Shown here: piece by piece, positions 26,766-35,694 of the stretch
Position numbering within the stretch: the first letter of the stretch is position 1
Layout of the letters: every line of letters starts with the position of its first letter
Position numbers and translations under genes: made by a program
Assembly (NCBI GenBank): GCA_019117065.1
Contig: DXAK01000043.1
Span: forward strand, 1-64,000
DNA: 64,000 bases
Direction: 5' to 3'
DNA from: Candidatus Mediterraneibacter pullicola
GTDB lineage: Bacteria > Bacillota > Clostridia > Lachnospirales > Lachnospiraceae
The notes under the pieces: generated by a model
The model's input: the letters and a program-made list of their open reading frames with translations, nothing else
Databases searched by the model: none
What the model was told of the DNA's origin: nothing

Positions 26766-28527
26766 TAAGAAAATGACGGGACAGGGAAAGACTCTAAAAA
26801 AAGTATTCCGCTATCTCGGGAGATACCGTATCTTTGCGGTGTTTTCCATTCTTCTTGCGGCAGTTTCCGTGGCGCTTACGCTTTATGTTCCCAAGCTGAC
26901 GGGGCAAGCGGTGGACCATATCATAGGCCCAGGGCATGTGGATATCCCCGGCGCGGTTCAAGTGATGATCCGTATCGGAGTGTGCACGCTGGTTACCGCT
27001 CTGGCACAGTGGCTGATGAATGTATGCAACAACAAAATGACCTATCAGGTCGTGCGCGATATCCGAAACGAAGCGTTTCAAAAAATTGAGATCCTGCCTC
27101 TTAAATACATCGACGGTCACCCCTACGGGGAGGTGGTAAGCCGTGTGATCGCGGATGTGGATCAGTTTGCGGACGGGCTTCTCATGGGATTCACCCAACT
27201 TTTTACAGGTGTTGCGACGATTGCCGGGACATTTGGCTTTATGCTCTCCGTCAATGTGAGCATTACGTTTGTGGTTGTGCTTATCACACCGGTGTCCTTC
27301 TTTGTGGCAAATTTCATCGCAAAGCGGACGTTTACCATGTTTCGCAGGCAGTCGGAGATCCGTGGGGAGCAGACAGGGCTCATAGACGAGATGATCGGGA
27401 ATCAGAAAGTCGTACAGGCATTCGGCAGGGGCAAAAAGGTGACGGAAGAATTTGACAAGGTGAATGAGAAGTTGGGGAAGGCATATATCCGCGCCACCTT
27501 TTTCTCCTCCATCACGAATCCCGCCACCCGTTTTGTAAATAGCCTTGTATATACGGGAGTCGGTATCACGGGAGCGTTCGCAGTGGTAAATGGTTCTCTC
27601 ACTGTGGGGCAGCTCTCTAGTTTCTTAAGCTATGCGAACCAGTATACGAAGCCCTTCAATGAGATTTCCGGCGTAGTAACAGAGTTTCAGAACGCGGTGG
27701 CGTGCGCCCAGAGGATCTTCGATCTGATTGAGGAAGAACCGCAGGTACCTGAGCCGGGGGACGTGGTGGAGTTAAAGGATATCAAGGGACATGTGCAGAT
27801 GCAGAACGTGGCGTTTTCTTATGTGCCTGAGCAGGAACTGATCCGGGATTTTAATCTGGATGTCATGCCGGGACAGCGCATTGCCATTGTGGGACCGACA
27901 GGCTGCGGGAAAACGACGCTTATCAACCTGCTTATGCGTTTCTATGATGTGAATGAAGGATCCATTTCTTTGGAAGGCACCGACATCCGTGAGATGACGA
28001 GAAAGAGTCTGCGTACGGGGTACGGGATGGTGCTTCAGGAGACGTGGCTTAAGACGGGGACGATCCGGGACAATATCACAATGGGCAAACCGGATGCCAC
28101 GGATGAAGAGGTCATTGCGGCGGCAAAAGCGTCCCATATCCATAGCTTTATCAAACGCCTTCCCAAAGGGTATGACACATGGATTACGGAAGATGGCGGC
28201 GGTCTCTCACAGGGGCAGAAACAGCTTTTATGTATTGCGCGGGTTATGCTGTGCAGGCCGCCAATGCTCATATTGGACGAGGCGACATCCTCCATTGACA
28301 CAAGAACCGAGTTAAAGATACAGGCAGCCTTCGGGAAGCTAATGGAAGGCAGGACGACATTCATTGTAGCACACAGACTGTCCACAATCCGGGAAGCGGA
28401 CATAATTCTTGTCATGAAGGACGGCAGAATCATCGAGCAGGGAGATCACAACAGCCTGCTTGCGAAAGGCGGTTTCTATAAACATTTGTACGAGAGCCAG
28501 TGGGCTGGAAAGGAGAAAGCATCATGA
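26758..28527 (+). CDS. Heterodimeric ABC exporter, catalytic subunit
   Basis: 589 residues: six membrane helices, then a nucleotide-binding domain with Walker A GPTGCGKTT, Walker B MLILDEATS (intact Glu) and the altered signature GLSQGQKQL. Together with the upstream subunit this gives one good and one degenerate ATP site, as in known heterodimers. The ATG at 26758 is preceded by AAAGGAGG; the frame extending to 26617 is antisense-free overlap with the partner gene and was rejected. The stop overlaps the NUDIX start (ATGA). Confidence 0.94.
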   Translation: MADKKMTGQGKTLKKVFRYLGRYRIFAVFSILLAAVSVALTLYVPKLTGQAVDHIIGPGHVDIPGAVQVMIRIGVCTLVTALAQWLMNVCNNKMTYQVVRDIRNEAFQKIEILPLKYIDGHPYGEVVSRVIADVDQFADGLLMGFTQLFTGVATIAGTFGFMLSVNVSITFVVVLITPVSFFVANFIAKRTFTMFRRQSEIRGEQTGLIDEMIGNQKVVQAFGRGKKVTEEFDKVNEKLGKAYIRATFFSSITNPATRFVNSLVYTGVGITGAFAVVNGSLTVGQLSSFLSYANQYTKPFNEISGVVTEFQNAVACAQRIFDLIEEEPQVPEPGDVVELKDIKGHVQMQNVAFSYVPEQELIRDFNLDVMPGQRIAIVGPTGCGKTTLINLLMRFYDVNEGSISLEGTDIREMTRKSLRTGYGMVLQETWLKTGTIRDNITMGKPDATDEEVIAAAKASHIHSFIKRLPKGYDTWITEDGGGLSQGQKQLLCIARVMLCRPPMLILDEATSSIDTRTELKIQAAFGKLMEGRTTFIVAHRLSTIREADIILVMKDGRIIEQGDHNSLLAKGGFYKHLYESQWAGKEKAS

Positions 28528-29048
28528 CAAAGTTAAGTACATTATGTTACATCGAAAAGGATGGGCAGTATCTTATGCTGCACCGCACGGTAAAGAAAAA
28601 TGACGTCAATAAAGACAAATGGATTGGTGTGGGAGGACATTTTGAACAAGGGGAGAGCCCGGAGGAATGCCTGCTCCGCGAAGTGAAAGAAGAGACGGGG
28701 TATACGCTCACTTCATGGAAGTACCGTGGGATCGTGACGTTTGTATACGGAGAGGATATAGTGGAATATATGTCGCTGTATACTGCGGATGGTTTCGAGG
28801 GGGAGCTTCACGAGTGCGACGAAGGACAGCTTGAATGGGTGGAAAAGACAAAGATATCCGCTTTGGAGCTGTGGGAGGGGGACAAGATTTTTTTCCGCCT
28901 CCTTGATGAAGGAAAGGAGTTCTTTTCCTTAAAGCTAGTGTACAATACATCTGACGTACTTCAGTATGCGGCGCTGGACGGGAAATCAATGGGACTCTTC
29001 GATGAACTGGATGAAGGCGGAAAAGAGCAGCGGCAGAAGATTGGTTGA
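28524..29048 (+). CDS. NUDIX hydrolase, MutT / 8-oxo-dGTP diphosphatase-like
   Basis: 174 residues. The NUDIX box GX5EX7REUXEEXGU is complete, with key residues in GGHFEQGESPEECLL and REVKEETGYTL (about residues 37-60). It is read as a MutT/YtkD-type nucleotide sanitising enzyme. The substrate cannot be told from sequence. The start at 28524 follows GGAAAGGAG and overlaps the ABC gene stop by 4 bp, so it is part of that operon. Confidence 0.9.
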   Translation: MTKLSTLCYIEKDGQYLMLHRTVKKNDVNKDKWIGVGGHFEQGESPEECLLREVKEETGYTLTSWKYRGIVTFVYGEDIVEYMSLYTADGFEGELHECDEGQLEWVEKTKISALELWEGDKIFFRLLDEGKEFFSLKLVYNTSDVLQYAALDGKSMGLFDELDEGGKEQRQKIG

Positions 29049-29067
29049 TGAGAAAGGAAGAGACATT

Positions 29068-29628
29068 ATGGTAGAACGAGGAGTGATACATGGCAGGTTT
29101 CAGGTACTTCACCTCAAACATATGGAGTATCTGCTGGCGGCGAAAATGAGATGCAGGATACTGTATATCGGTATCACCCACCCTGACATTATCTTTTATC
29201 CGGCGTCGTCGCCCCGGGATATACATGGGACAATAGAAAGGGATAACCCTCTTACTTATATTGAACGGTATGAGATAATACGGAATGGACTCCTTGAGTT
29301 TGGCGTGAAGAGAGAAGATTTTGAGATCATTCCCTTTCCTGTGAGCAGACCTGAGACGTTTTTGCAGTACGCGCCGGAGGACGCAGTGTATTATATGAGC
29401 CTCTGCGGAGAATGGGACAAGGAGAAATACGAAATCTTAAGGTCTTATGGTTTGAAGGTGGAAATTCTGTGGGAGCGTTACGGGGAAGAGAAGGGAATTA
29501 CAGGGGCACAGATCCGTGAAATGATTGCGGAAAATGGAGACTGGAAGCAGTATGTACCCAAAGCCGTGGCGGAATATATGGAAAGTCACGGAATCGTCGA
29601 GCGGATCAGGAAGCTGTATTATGCTTGA
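29068..29628 (+). CDS. Nucleotidyltransferase, NMN adenylyltransferase-like
   Basis: 186 residues. The N-terminus VIHGRFQVLHLKHMEYL is a GxFQxxHxxH nucleotide-binding motif of the HIGH superfamily, and ITGAQIREMI near the end matches the ISxxxxR motif. It resembles archaeal-type NadM nicotinamide-nucleotide adenylyltransferases, which make NAD from NMN and ATP. NAD synthesis is inferred; another cytidylyl- or adenylyl-transfer reaction is possible. The start at 29068 has GAAAGGAAG in front. It lies 19 bp after the NUDIX gene, and NUDIX plus NadM-like pairs occur in NAD metabolism. Confidence 0.78.
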   Translation: MVERGVIHGRFQVLHLKHMEYLLAAKMRCRILYIGITHPDIIFYPASSPRDIHGTIERDNPLTYIERYEIIRNGLLEFGVKREDFEIIPFPVSRPETFLQYAPEDAVYYMSLCGEWDKEKYEILRSYGLKVEILWERYGEEKGITGAQIREMIAENGDWKQYVPKAVAEYMESHGIVERIRKLYYA

Positions 29629-29697
29629 AGTAGAGGAAGACAGACATACAGATATGTTGACGCAAAGAATGTATTATGGAATTTCCGTTTTTAGGAA

Positions 29698-29790
29698 ACA
29701 AGATATCCGCAGGACTATGTTGCGTGAACGGCGAGCGGAGCGAAGCGCCCCTTAAAGACGCGATGCAATATAGTCCTGCGGATATCGTAT
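29698..29790. repeat. ~92-bp palindromic intergenic element, copy B
   Basis: 22-bp arms (29702-29723 and 29765-29786; core GATATCCGCAGGACTAT) with one G.T pair enclose a GC-rich interior that contains GGCG..GCGCC. It matches the reverse complement of the element at 11282-11373 nearly throughout. Where copy A has GAAC/GTTC in the arms, copy B has GGAC/GTCC, a compensatory change. It too lies between convergent genes (nucleotidyltransferase and hemolysin III). Nothing else is seen in 29629-29821. Confidence 0.85.
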
Positions 29791-29821
29791 GTTATGAAAA
29801 GTAAAGTTTGAAATCAGTCTT

Positions 29822-30481
29822 TTACGGCAGCAAATATGAGTACATTACCACAAAGTGACATGCACTTCCTCCCATTACAAAAAGATGGAAGATTTCATGG
29901 CTGCCAAAATTTTTGTGTTTGCTGTTAAAAAGTGGCAGTTTCAGAGCGTAGATTACTCCCCCCAATGTATAGATGATCCCACCTGCGAGAAGCCATGCAA
30001 ATGCCGCGGGAGACATATTGTTAAGTATCTGAGTAAATGCGAGAACACAGGTCCATCCCATCCCGATATACAGGACGGAGGATACCCATTTAGGGCAGTA
30101 CACCCAGAAAGCTTTGATAAGGATGCCTGCGATTGCAATTCCCCACACGATAGAGAGGAGGATAATCCCTGTTTTCCCCTTTAGCACGATAAGACACACT
30201 GGGGTGTAACTTCCGGCGATGAGGACGGAGATCATCATGTGGTCGATCTTTTTGAGGAGAGTATTTGCTTTTGCCGAGATATCAAATGTATGGTAGGTAG
30301 TGCTGGCTGCGTATAATAAGATCAAGCTTGCCGCGTAGATGGCCAGTGAGATAATATAGACTCTGCTCGGCTCATTTGCCGCTTTGATAAGCAGTGGAAT
30401 TGCGGCAAAGATTGCCATCAGCATTCCGATAAAATGGGTGATCGCACTGCCTGGTTCTTTTATGTGATGTTTCTTTTCCAT
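29822..30481 (-). CDS. Hemolysin III family (PAQR-type) membrane protein
   Basis: 219 residues with seven membrane segments. EPGSAITHFIGMLMA at the start, LLYAASTTYHTF after the third helix and SHEIFHLFVMGGSACHF near the end carry the Ser/His/Asp-type metal site of the PAQR/hemolysin III superfamily. Despite the name, haemolysis is shown for few members; a membrane hydrolase or sensor role is possible. The start at 30481 follows AAGGAGG; an ATG at 30514 lacks one. Confidence 0.92.
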   Translation of the reverse strand: MEKKHHIKEPGSAITHFIGMLMAIFAAIPLLIKAANEPSRVYIISLAIYAASLILLYAASTTYHTFDISAKANTLLKKIDHMMISVLIAGSYTPVCLIVLKGKTGIILLSIVWGIAIAGILIKAFWVYCPKWVSSVLYIGMGWTCVLAFTQILNNMSPAAFAWLLAGGIIYTLGGVIYALKLPLFNSKHKNFGSHEIFHLFVMGGSACHFVVMYSYLLP

Positions 30482-30538
30482 ATAGATGTGCCTCCTTGAA
30501 GTCTTAGAAAACAATAAGTAGTTTTAAAAACTATATTA

Positions 30539-30554
30539 AGTATATGTGTATACT
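30539..30554. promoter_or_regulatory. Dyad AGTATA-TGTG-TATACT between divergent genes
   Basis: A perfect 6-bp inverted repeat with a 4-bp spacer, 58 bp upstream of the hemolysin III gene and in an AT-rich region likely to hold its promoter. Operator function is only a suggestion. Confidence 0.25.
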
Positions 30555-30634
30555 ATAATAAATATTCTGGAAAATCAACCCCCATAAAAAAGAAAATATG
30601 TTTTTTTAATATATTCTTTTTTCAGATAAGATTG

Positions 30635-30685
30635 AATCTTGCTCGTGTATAGATAGGATGTTATGATATTTACACGCTCAAGATT
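30635..30685. promoter_or_regulatory. 15-bp imperfect inverted repeat before the DUF2264 gene
   Basis: AATCTTGCTCGTGTA (30635-30649) and TACACGCTCAAGATT (30671-30685) pair at 13 of 15 positions. The right arm ends right at the ribosome binding site GGAGG. It can be an operator for an unseen sugar regulator or an mRNA hairpin. Confidence 0.4.
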
Positions 30686-30702
30686 GGAGGAATAATAAAA
30701 AG

Positions 30703-32748
30703 ATGAGATTTGTACCGAAGGAGCCGGATTATGAATTGAGCCCGTATACAGGGTTGACAAGACAGCATTGGATTGATGCGGCACAATACATTCTCGACGG
30801 GATATTTCAACATGTGAAGGACTTGGACGCACCTGTTCTCGTGCCCAGATATGAGGACAGGATCACATATCCGAATGCGGAAACTCCGAAGTGGAAGGAG
30901 CGGGCGGAGATTTTTGAAGGACTGGCGAGAAGTTTTTTCATTGCGGCTCCGCTGATTGAAAATGTCCCCGGTGCAAAAGCGGGAGGAATTCTGCTCAGAG
31001 AATATTATAAAAAGCAAGTGCTTGAGGCGTGTACCCCCGGAAGCGTAAATTATGTGCTCTCATACGATGATCTGGAACACCCGGAAAGAGAGGATTCTCT
31101 TTTGAACACATACCAGCAGACAGTGGAGACGTGTGCGCTCGTCATCTGCCTGTGGGTCAGTCGTAAGGTGATATGGGATACCTATACGCAAGCGGAAAAG
31201 AAAGTGATACTGGACTTTATCGAGGGATATGCGCTGCATGAGACAGTGCCTCACAACTGGCGGCTCTTCAATATGCTGGATCTAGCGTTCCTCCATATGA
31301 ATGGCCGTCCGATGGACGAAGAAATTATGAGACATCACGCCGCAATGATTTTGCGATATTATGCGGGCGATGGCTGGTACCGGGACGGGCACGCGTTTGA
31401 TTATTATTCGGTATGGGCGTTCCAAATGTATGCTCCGCTCTGGTGCGTTTGGTATGGTTACGAGAAAGAACCGTATCTTGCGGCAAAATTTGAAGAGTAT
31501 TCGAACCAGTTTATGGAAAACTACCCCGCAATGTTCGACCGGGACGGCTGGGTAAATATGTGGGGGCGCAGTGGTCTGTACCGAAATGCCGCTACATCCG
31601 CGTTTACCAGCAACTTTCTGCTGAGAAAGAACACTGCGGATCCGGGACTTGGGCGACGGATCAGCTCAGGCGCGCTGATGCAGTTCTTAGGGCGTGACGA
31701 TGTGATGTATGAGGGCGCCCCAGCTCTTGGCTTCTACCGCCCGTTCCTACCGATGATCCAGCCGTACAGCTGTGCAGAGAGCCCTCTGTGGTTGGGAAAA
31801 GCGTTTTTATGCTTACATCTGCCGGCGGATCATCCGTTCTGGACTGAGAAAGAAAAAAACGGCGCATGGGAGAAAATGGAAAAGGGAGAGACGTGGGAGA
31901 CTGTGTTGAACGGGCCCGGACTTTGCTTTTCCAATCATGGCGATAACGGTACCACGGAGCTGCGCACGGCCAAGGTGATACGCAGGCAGGATGATGATAG
32001 GGGGATGTGCGGCTATGCAAAACTTGCATACAGTACAAAATACCCGTGGGAAGCTTTCACAGGAAAGGGCTGTGAAGCGCAGATGTATATGATACAAGAG
32101 GAGGAAGGCGGGAAACTTCACAAGCCAAACGCACTTTTGTGGCAGGGACAAAAGGATAGAGTGCTCTACCGAAGATGCTTTTTCAACTATACAAGCGAAA
32201 TGGAAAGACACTGGCTTCACTGTGTCGAACTGGCGGATTTTCCAGTGGAGGAAGGGCTGATCAGAGTAGATCAGCTGCGAACATACCGGGGCGGGTTAAA
32301 GGTTACTCTCGGATCGTATGGATTCCCTGACATGGGAGAAGTGAGTGTAAAGTACATAGAGAAAGAGGGGGCAAAAGCGGTTATATTAAAGGGACGTGAT
32401 TCTCAGGGGAGAGAAAAACAGATGGCAATGACCGTGTTCGCGGCATGGGAGAACTTGGAACTTACAGAAAGTAGAGAGACGAACGCTGACGCAGAGAACA
32501 GTATCGTGATATGCGCGAGACTTACACGGGAGAAGCTGTATGGCTATGAACCCTCTGTTATGATTAGTCAGGTTATTACAAGGGAATCTTTCCGGGAATT
32601 TACAGAGAAGGAAATCTTCAGCATCAGGAACATTTCTTATGCAGATCCGCAAGACTGCGGCGGGTACGGGCCTGTGGAGATTGAGATGCAAAATGGGCGG
32701 AAAATCACCGTGGATTATTCGGAAGCAGAAGGAAATCTGTACATATAA
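30703..32748 (+). CDS. DUF2264 domain protein, probable glycan-active enzyme
   Basis: 681 residues, soluble, without signal peptide. The N-terminal ~370 residues match DUF2264 (ITYPNAETPKWKERAEIFEGLA, MLRYYAGDGWYRDG-like and WGRSGLYRNAATSAF stretches), an alpha/alpha-barrel related to polysaccharide lyases and unsaturated glycoside hydrolases. The C-terminal ~300 residues look like an all-beta domain. Such proteins often act inside the cell on oligosaccharides from host or plant glycans; substrate and catalytic residues are not known. It is a single-gene unit with an inverted repeat in front and a good terminator behind. Confidence 0.82.
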   Translation: MRFVPKEPDYELSPYTGLTRQHWIDAAQYILDGIFQHVKDLDAPVLVPRYEDRITYPNAETPKWKERAEIFEGLARSFFIAAPLIENVPGAKAGGILLREYYKKQVLEACTPGSVNYVLSYDDLEHPEREDSLLNTYQQTVETCALVICLWVSRKVIWDTYTQAEKKVILDFIEGYALHETVPHNWRLFNMLDLAFLHMNGRPMDEEIMRHHAAMILRYYAGDGWYRDGHAFDYYSVWAFQMYAPLWCVWYGYEKEPYLAAKFEEYSNQFMENYPAMFDRDGWVNMWGRSGLYRNAATSAFTSNFLLRKNTADPGLGRRISSGALMQFLGRDDVMYEGAPALGFYRPFLPMIQPYSCAESPLWLGKAFLCLHLPADHPFWTEKEKNGAWEKMEKGETWETVLNGPGLCFSNHGDNGTTELRTAKVIRRQDDDRGMCGYAKLAYSTKYPWEAFTGKGCEAQMYMIQEEEGGKLHKPNALLWQGQKDRVLYRRCFFNYTSEMERHWLHCVELADFPVEEGLIRVDQLRTYRGGLKVTLGSYGFPDMGEVSVKYIEKEGAKAVILKGRDSQGREKQMAMTVFAAWENLELTESRETNADAENSIVICARLTREKLYGYEPSVMISQVITRESFREFTEKEIFSIRNISYADPQDCGGYGPVEIEMQNGRKITVDYSEAEGNLYI

Positions 32749-32760
32749 AAAGATATAAAC

Positions 32761-32817
32761 AAGAACATCAGGCAAACCGGAGAAAAGCAGGAAGCCAGAT
32801 GTTCTTGTTATTTTATT
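32761..32817 (+). terminator. Intrinsic terminator after the DUF2264 gene
   Basis: AAGAACATC / GATGTTCTT (32761-32769, 32798-32806), extended by GGC/GCC, then GTTATTTTATT. Located 12 bp after the stop codon. Confidence 0.75.
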
Positions 32818-32862
32818 AGGAAAGCGTCTTGGGCGGTCTTATAGAATAAAGCCTCTTCGCGC

Positions 32863-33792
32863 CTAGTGAATCAGAGTGCCTGTTTTTCCCTTGAGCGCTT
32901 CCTTTACTTTATCAAATGTGGTGATATAAGCCCGGCGTCCCTCCTGTTCTTCGATGAATTCCACCGCGGCCCGGAATTTCGGAAGCATGTTATAGATGCC
33001 GAAGTGGCCTTCCTCCATATAAGCTCGGGCCTGAGAGGTCGTGATCTCATTCAGCGGCTGTTCGTCAGGCTGGCCAAGGTTGATGAATACCTTTTCCACA
33101 TTGGTTAGAATGATGAGTATATCCGCATTAATGCCTTCTGCAAGTTTCCCTGCCGCAAGATCTTTCTCAATAACTGCGCTGGCGCCCTTCAAGTGGTTGT
33201 CCTGTTCCATGACTGGGATACCGCCGCCACCTGCAGCGATAACGATTTGATCCGCATCGAGAAGTGCATTTACAGCGTCCAGTTCCACGATCTTTACCGG
33301 GTTTGGCGCGGATACCACACGGCGGAAGCCTTTTCCGGCTTCTTCGATGACATAGTTTCCTTTCTTGCGCTCTTCATTTGCCTCCTGCGCATTCATGTAA
33401 CGGCCAAGTACCTTAGTCGGTGTGTAAAATGCCTCATCATAAGGATCGACGATAACCTGCGTGAGTACTGTGCTGACTGTGCGGTAAATCCCCCGGTTTA
33501 GAAGTTCCTCCCGGATTCCGTTCTGCAGGTCATATCCGATATATCCCTGACTCATTGCAGAGCAGACAGACATTGGCGCCGGAGTGTATTCGGGGTGTGA
33601 TTTTGCGAACTCATTCATGGCCGTGTGTATCATGCCGACTTGAGGAGCATTGCTGTGTGTGATGGCTACCTGATATCCTTCTTCGATCAGGTCTGCGATA
33701 CATTTGGCAGTCTTTTTGACGGCCACTTTCTGCTCCGGGAGCGTAGTTCCCAAAGCCCGGTGTCCCAAAGCGACAACAACTCGTTTCTTCAT
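32863..33792 (-). CDS. arcC: Carbamate kinase
   Basis: 309 residues, the usual length. KKRVVVALGHRALG at the start (the family norm has GGNA here), ITHSNAPQVG, APMSVCSAMSQGYIGY, VIAAGGGGIPV and ILTNVEKVFINLG mark the carbamate kinase fold. The enzyme makes ATP from carbamoyl phosphate in arginine, agmatine, purine or ureide breakdown. No arcA, arcB or transporter is adjacent, so its pathway is unknown. The ATG at 33792 has GGAG six bases ahead and is preferred over 33804. Confidence 0.93.
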   Translation of the reverse strand: MKKRVVVALGHRALGTTLPEQKVAVKKTAKCIADLIEEGYQVAITHSNAPQVGMIHTAMNEFAKSHPEYTPAPMSVCSAMSQGYIGYDLQNGIREELLNRGIYRTVSTVLTQVIVDPYDEAFYTPTKVLGRYMNAQEANEERKKGNYVIEEAGKGFRRVVSAPNPVKIVELDAVNALLDADQIVIAAGGGGIPVMEQDNHLKGASAVIEKDLAAGKLAEGINADILIILTNVEKVFINLGQPDEQPLNEITTSQARAYMEEGHFGIYNMLPKFRAAVEFIEEQEGRRAYITTFDKVKEALKGKTGTLIH

Positions 33793-33928
33793 AATGATCT
33801 CCATTCCGCTGTCTTTTTTGCGGACAGCATTTTATTTTCCTGTGTCTCTCACAGTTTTTGAACCACGCGGGGCGACTGTGCGGAGGAATGTATTTTATAG
33901 ATAACTTATAGAAAGTTTACTATCATTT

Positions 33929-35512
33929 TCATGAAAAAGCAACAACAATAGTCAGCACTGTGTCCGTGGCAAATAATAGACAGAGTACAGCGCACAGGGC
34001 GGCCCTTTTGGCGTGTCCCATTCTCATGAAAAGGTCGGTCCATCTGGGCGCGAGATAATACAGGAAAGCGCAGCCTAAAAGGGCGAAGGACACACAACCG
34101 CCGACATAGATGCGCCCGTTCAGATTCAGGAAAAATTCACTGTAATCTCGGAATGGGTGCCCTAGAGTCAGGTCAGATATCAGATTTAGTGCATATTCCA
34201 ATACAGAGTAAATGAAAAAGTTTACAAAAAACACAAGTGCCGGTTTCTTATTCAGCCGTTTTGTGAAAAGAAGGCTGAGTATGCCAAAAATACCGTACAG
34301 GGGCTGCCACGGGCCAAATAAGGCAGAATTATCTGTAAATACTCCGTTGCGGATCAAGTAGATCATCGTTTCTAGCAACCATCCGAACACAGAGAAAGAA
34401 CAAAAAAGAAGAATATATGAGAATACGTCGTACTTACGGTCTGGGCGCACCGGGGAATGCACAGCGCGAAACGGCGGCTGTACGGAGAAGAGAAACACAG
34501 GATATTGTTCAGGGGCAAAATAGGTAGTCTGTGTGTAAGGGCCCTGTGAGTCGTCATATAGTGCCTTGCTGATAAGCAGTTCATCTTCTGAGGGGACATG
34601 CTCAAGGTAAGAGTCGTTCAGGCGTTCATACCGGGGGGAGCGGGAAAGTACATAGTTGCGCCGAAGCGCCAGATACAGTTCAGAGCGGCATCCTGTTATG
34701 TACGGATTTACGATCACAAAGTCCAGTATCCCTAGAGTCAGGATCGACAACAATTTCCAGCCGGCAAAGGAAAGGTCCAAAAGGAACAGTTTCCATTTGT
34801 TGTGCTCCGTTAGCTGCTTTGACAGGAAGAAAGTGTCCTTTCTACTGATCTTAGGGTTCTCCGCAAGGATAAAAGGGATCATGATATACTCATAATGTTT
34901 GATAATACCACCAATAATGGTAAAGTTCCAAAGCGTCTGGAAAACAGAACGGCAGAGCATGACCCATGCCGGACGGTGAAGATAGCGGAGTTTGAACAGG
35001 AAGAAGATTTTTGAGACAGGAGTATGCCGGTAACTCCGGATCTCGAGAAAGAACCGCTTTTCTCCCACCTGAAGGATGTTGCTGATAAAGATCTGGTATA
35101 AAAACGTAAGGACTGTCCCCGCTGCAACGAGAAATACTGCTATGCCCGGCGCGCCGGACAGAAAGCTGTTGACAGCTCTTAGGGCAGTGAAAAATACGGA
35201 GATGTTTGTTGAAGACAGATCAATGACTGAGTGGATGATATCTGCCACAGTGCTGCTGTATAGACCGGACAGAGGAGCATTTTCCAGAAAAAGTTTTATT
35301 GTCTGGCTGATGACTTCCGAGTTGGGAAGGTACGGCGCGAAGGCGGCGTCAGAAAGCTGTGGACCAGGTGAGGTCTGAAGATTGATAAATGTCGCCGAGA
35401 CAGGGTAAGCAGTCGTCAGCACAGCGATGACAAAACAGACAGCAGCCATTTTCCAATAGCTCTGCCGCATTGATACACGAACTTTTTTCTTTAAGTCCTT
35501 CCTCTTCCACAT
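33929..35512 (-). CDS. DUF975 membrane protein fused to CmpB-like ABC permease domain
   Basis: 527 residues, polytopic. Residues 1-300 have the DUF975 pattern (helices separated by the cytoplasmic loop with SRKDTFFLSKQLTEHNKWKLF and a conserved GILDFVIVNPYITGCRSELY). Residues about 370-520 match the putative ABC-transporter/CmpB family (FGWLLETMIYLIRNGVFTDN, GPWQPLYGIFG). Both families occur alone in Firmicutes and their roles are unknown. The start at 35512 follows GGAGG. The gene is divergent from a small HTH regulator that probably controls it. Confidence 0.78.
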   Translation of the reverse strand: MWKRKDLKKKVRVSMRQSYWKMAAVCFVIAVLTTAYPVSATFINLQTSPGPQLSDAAFAPYLPNSEVISQTIKLFLENAPLSGLYSSTVADIIHSVIDLSSTNISVFFTALRAVNSFLSGAPGIAVFLVAAGTVLTFLYQIFISNILQVGEKRFFLEIRSYRHTPVSKIFFLFKLRYLHRPAWVMLCRSVFQTLWNFTIIGGIIKHYEYIMIPFILAENPKISRKDTFFLSKQLTEHNKWKLFLLDLSFAGWKLLSILTLGILDFVIVNPYITGCRSELYLALRRNYVLSRSPRYERLNDSYLEHVPSEDELLISKALYDDSQGPYTQTTYFAPEQYPVFLFSVQPPFRAVHSPVRPDRKYDVFSYILLFCSFSVFGWLLETMIYLIRNGVFTDNSALFGPWQPLYGIFGILSLLFTKRLNKKPALVFFVNFFIYSVLEYALNLISDLTLGHPFRDYSEFFLNLNGRIYVGGCVSFALLGCAFLYYLAPRWTDLFMRMGHAKRAALCAVLCLLFATDTVLTIVVAFS

Positions 35513-35580
35513 TTCTGCCGACCTCCGGGAAATTTCCTGATACTCATTATAATTTAGAATAAAAAGATTTGCAAGTATTG

Positions 35581-35633
35581 TGTAAAGCTTGCTTGACATA
35601 TAATGTAAAGTGTGCTTTACTATAAATGTAAAG
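35581..35633. promoter_or_regulatory. Three TGTAAAG repeats at 23-bp spacing plus dyad
   Basis: TGTAAAG occurs at 35581-35587, 35604-35610 and 35627-35633, each 23 bp from the next (about two helical turns), and GTAAAG-TGTG-CTTTAC (35605-35620) makes a dyad. The set lies between the divergent DUF975 gene and a small XRE-type regulator, a likely operator array. Confidence 0.55.
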
Positions 35634-35694
35634 TTGACTATATTTTTGACAGAATCAGAAATTGAGAAGAAAACTTGCTGGAAGGAGAGGTTGT

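Noticed and set aside
29525..29755. 76-residue plus-strand frame ending in SAP
   Set aside because: It is a shadow of the nucleotidyltransferase gene that continues by chance into the palindromic repeat.
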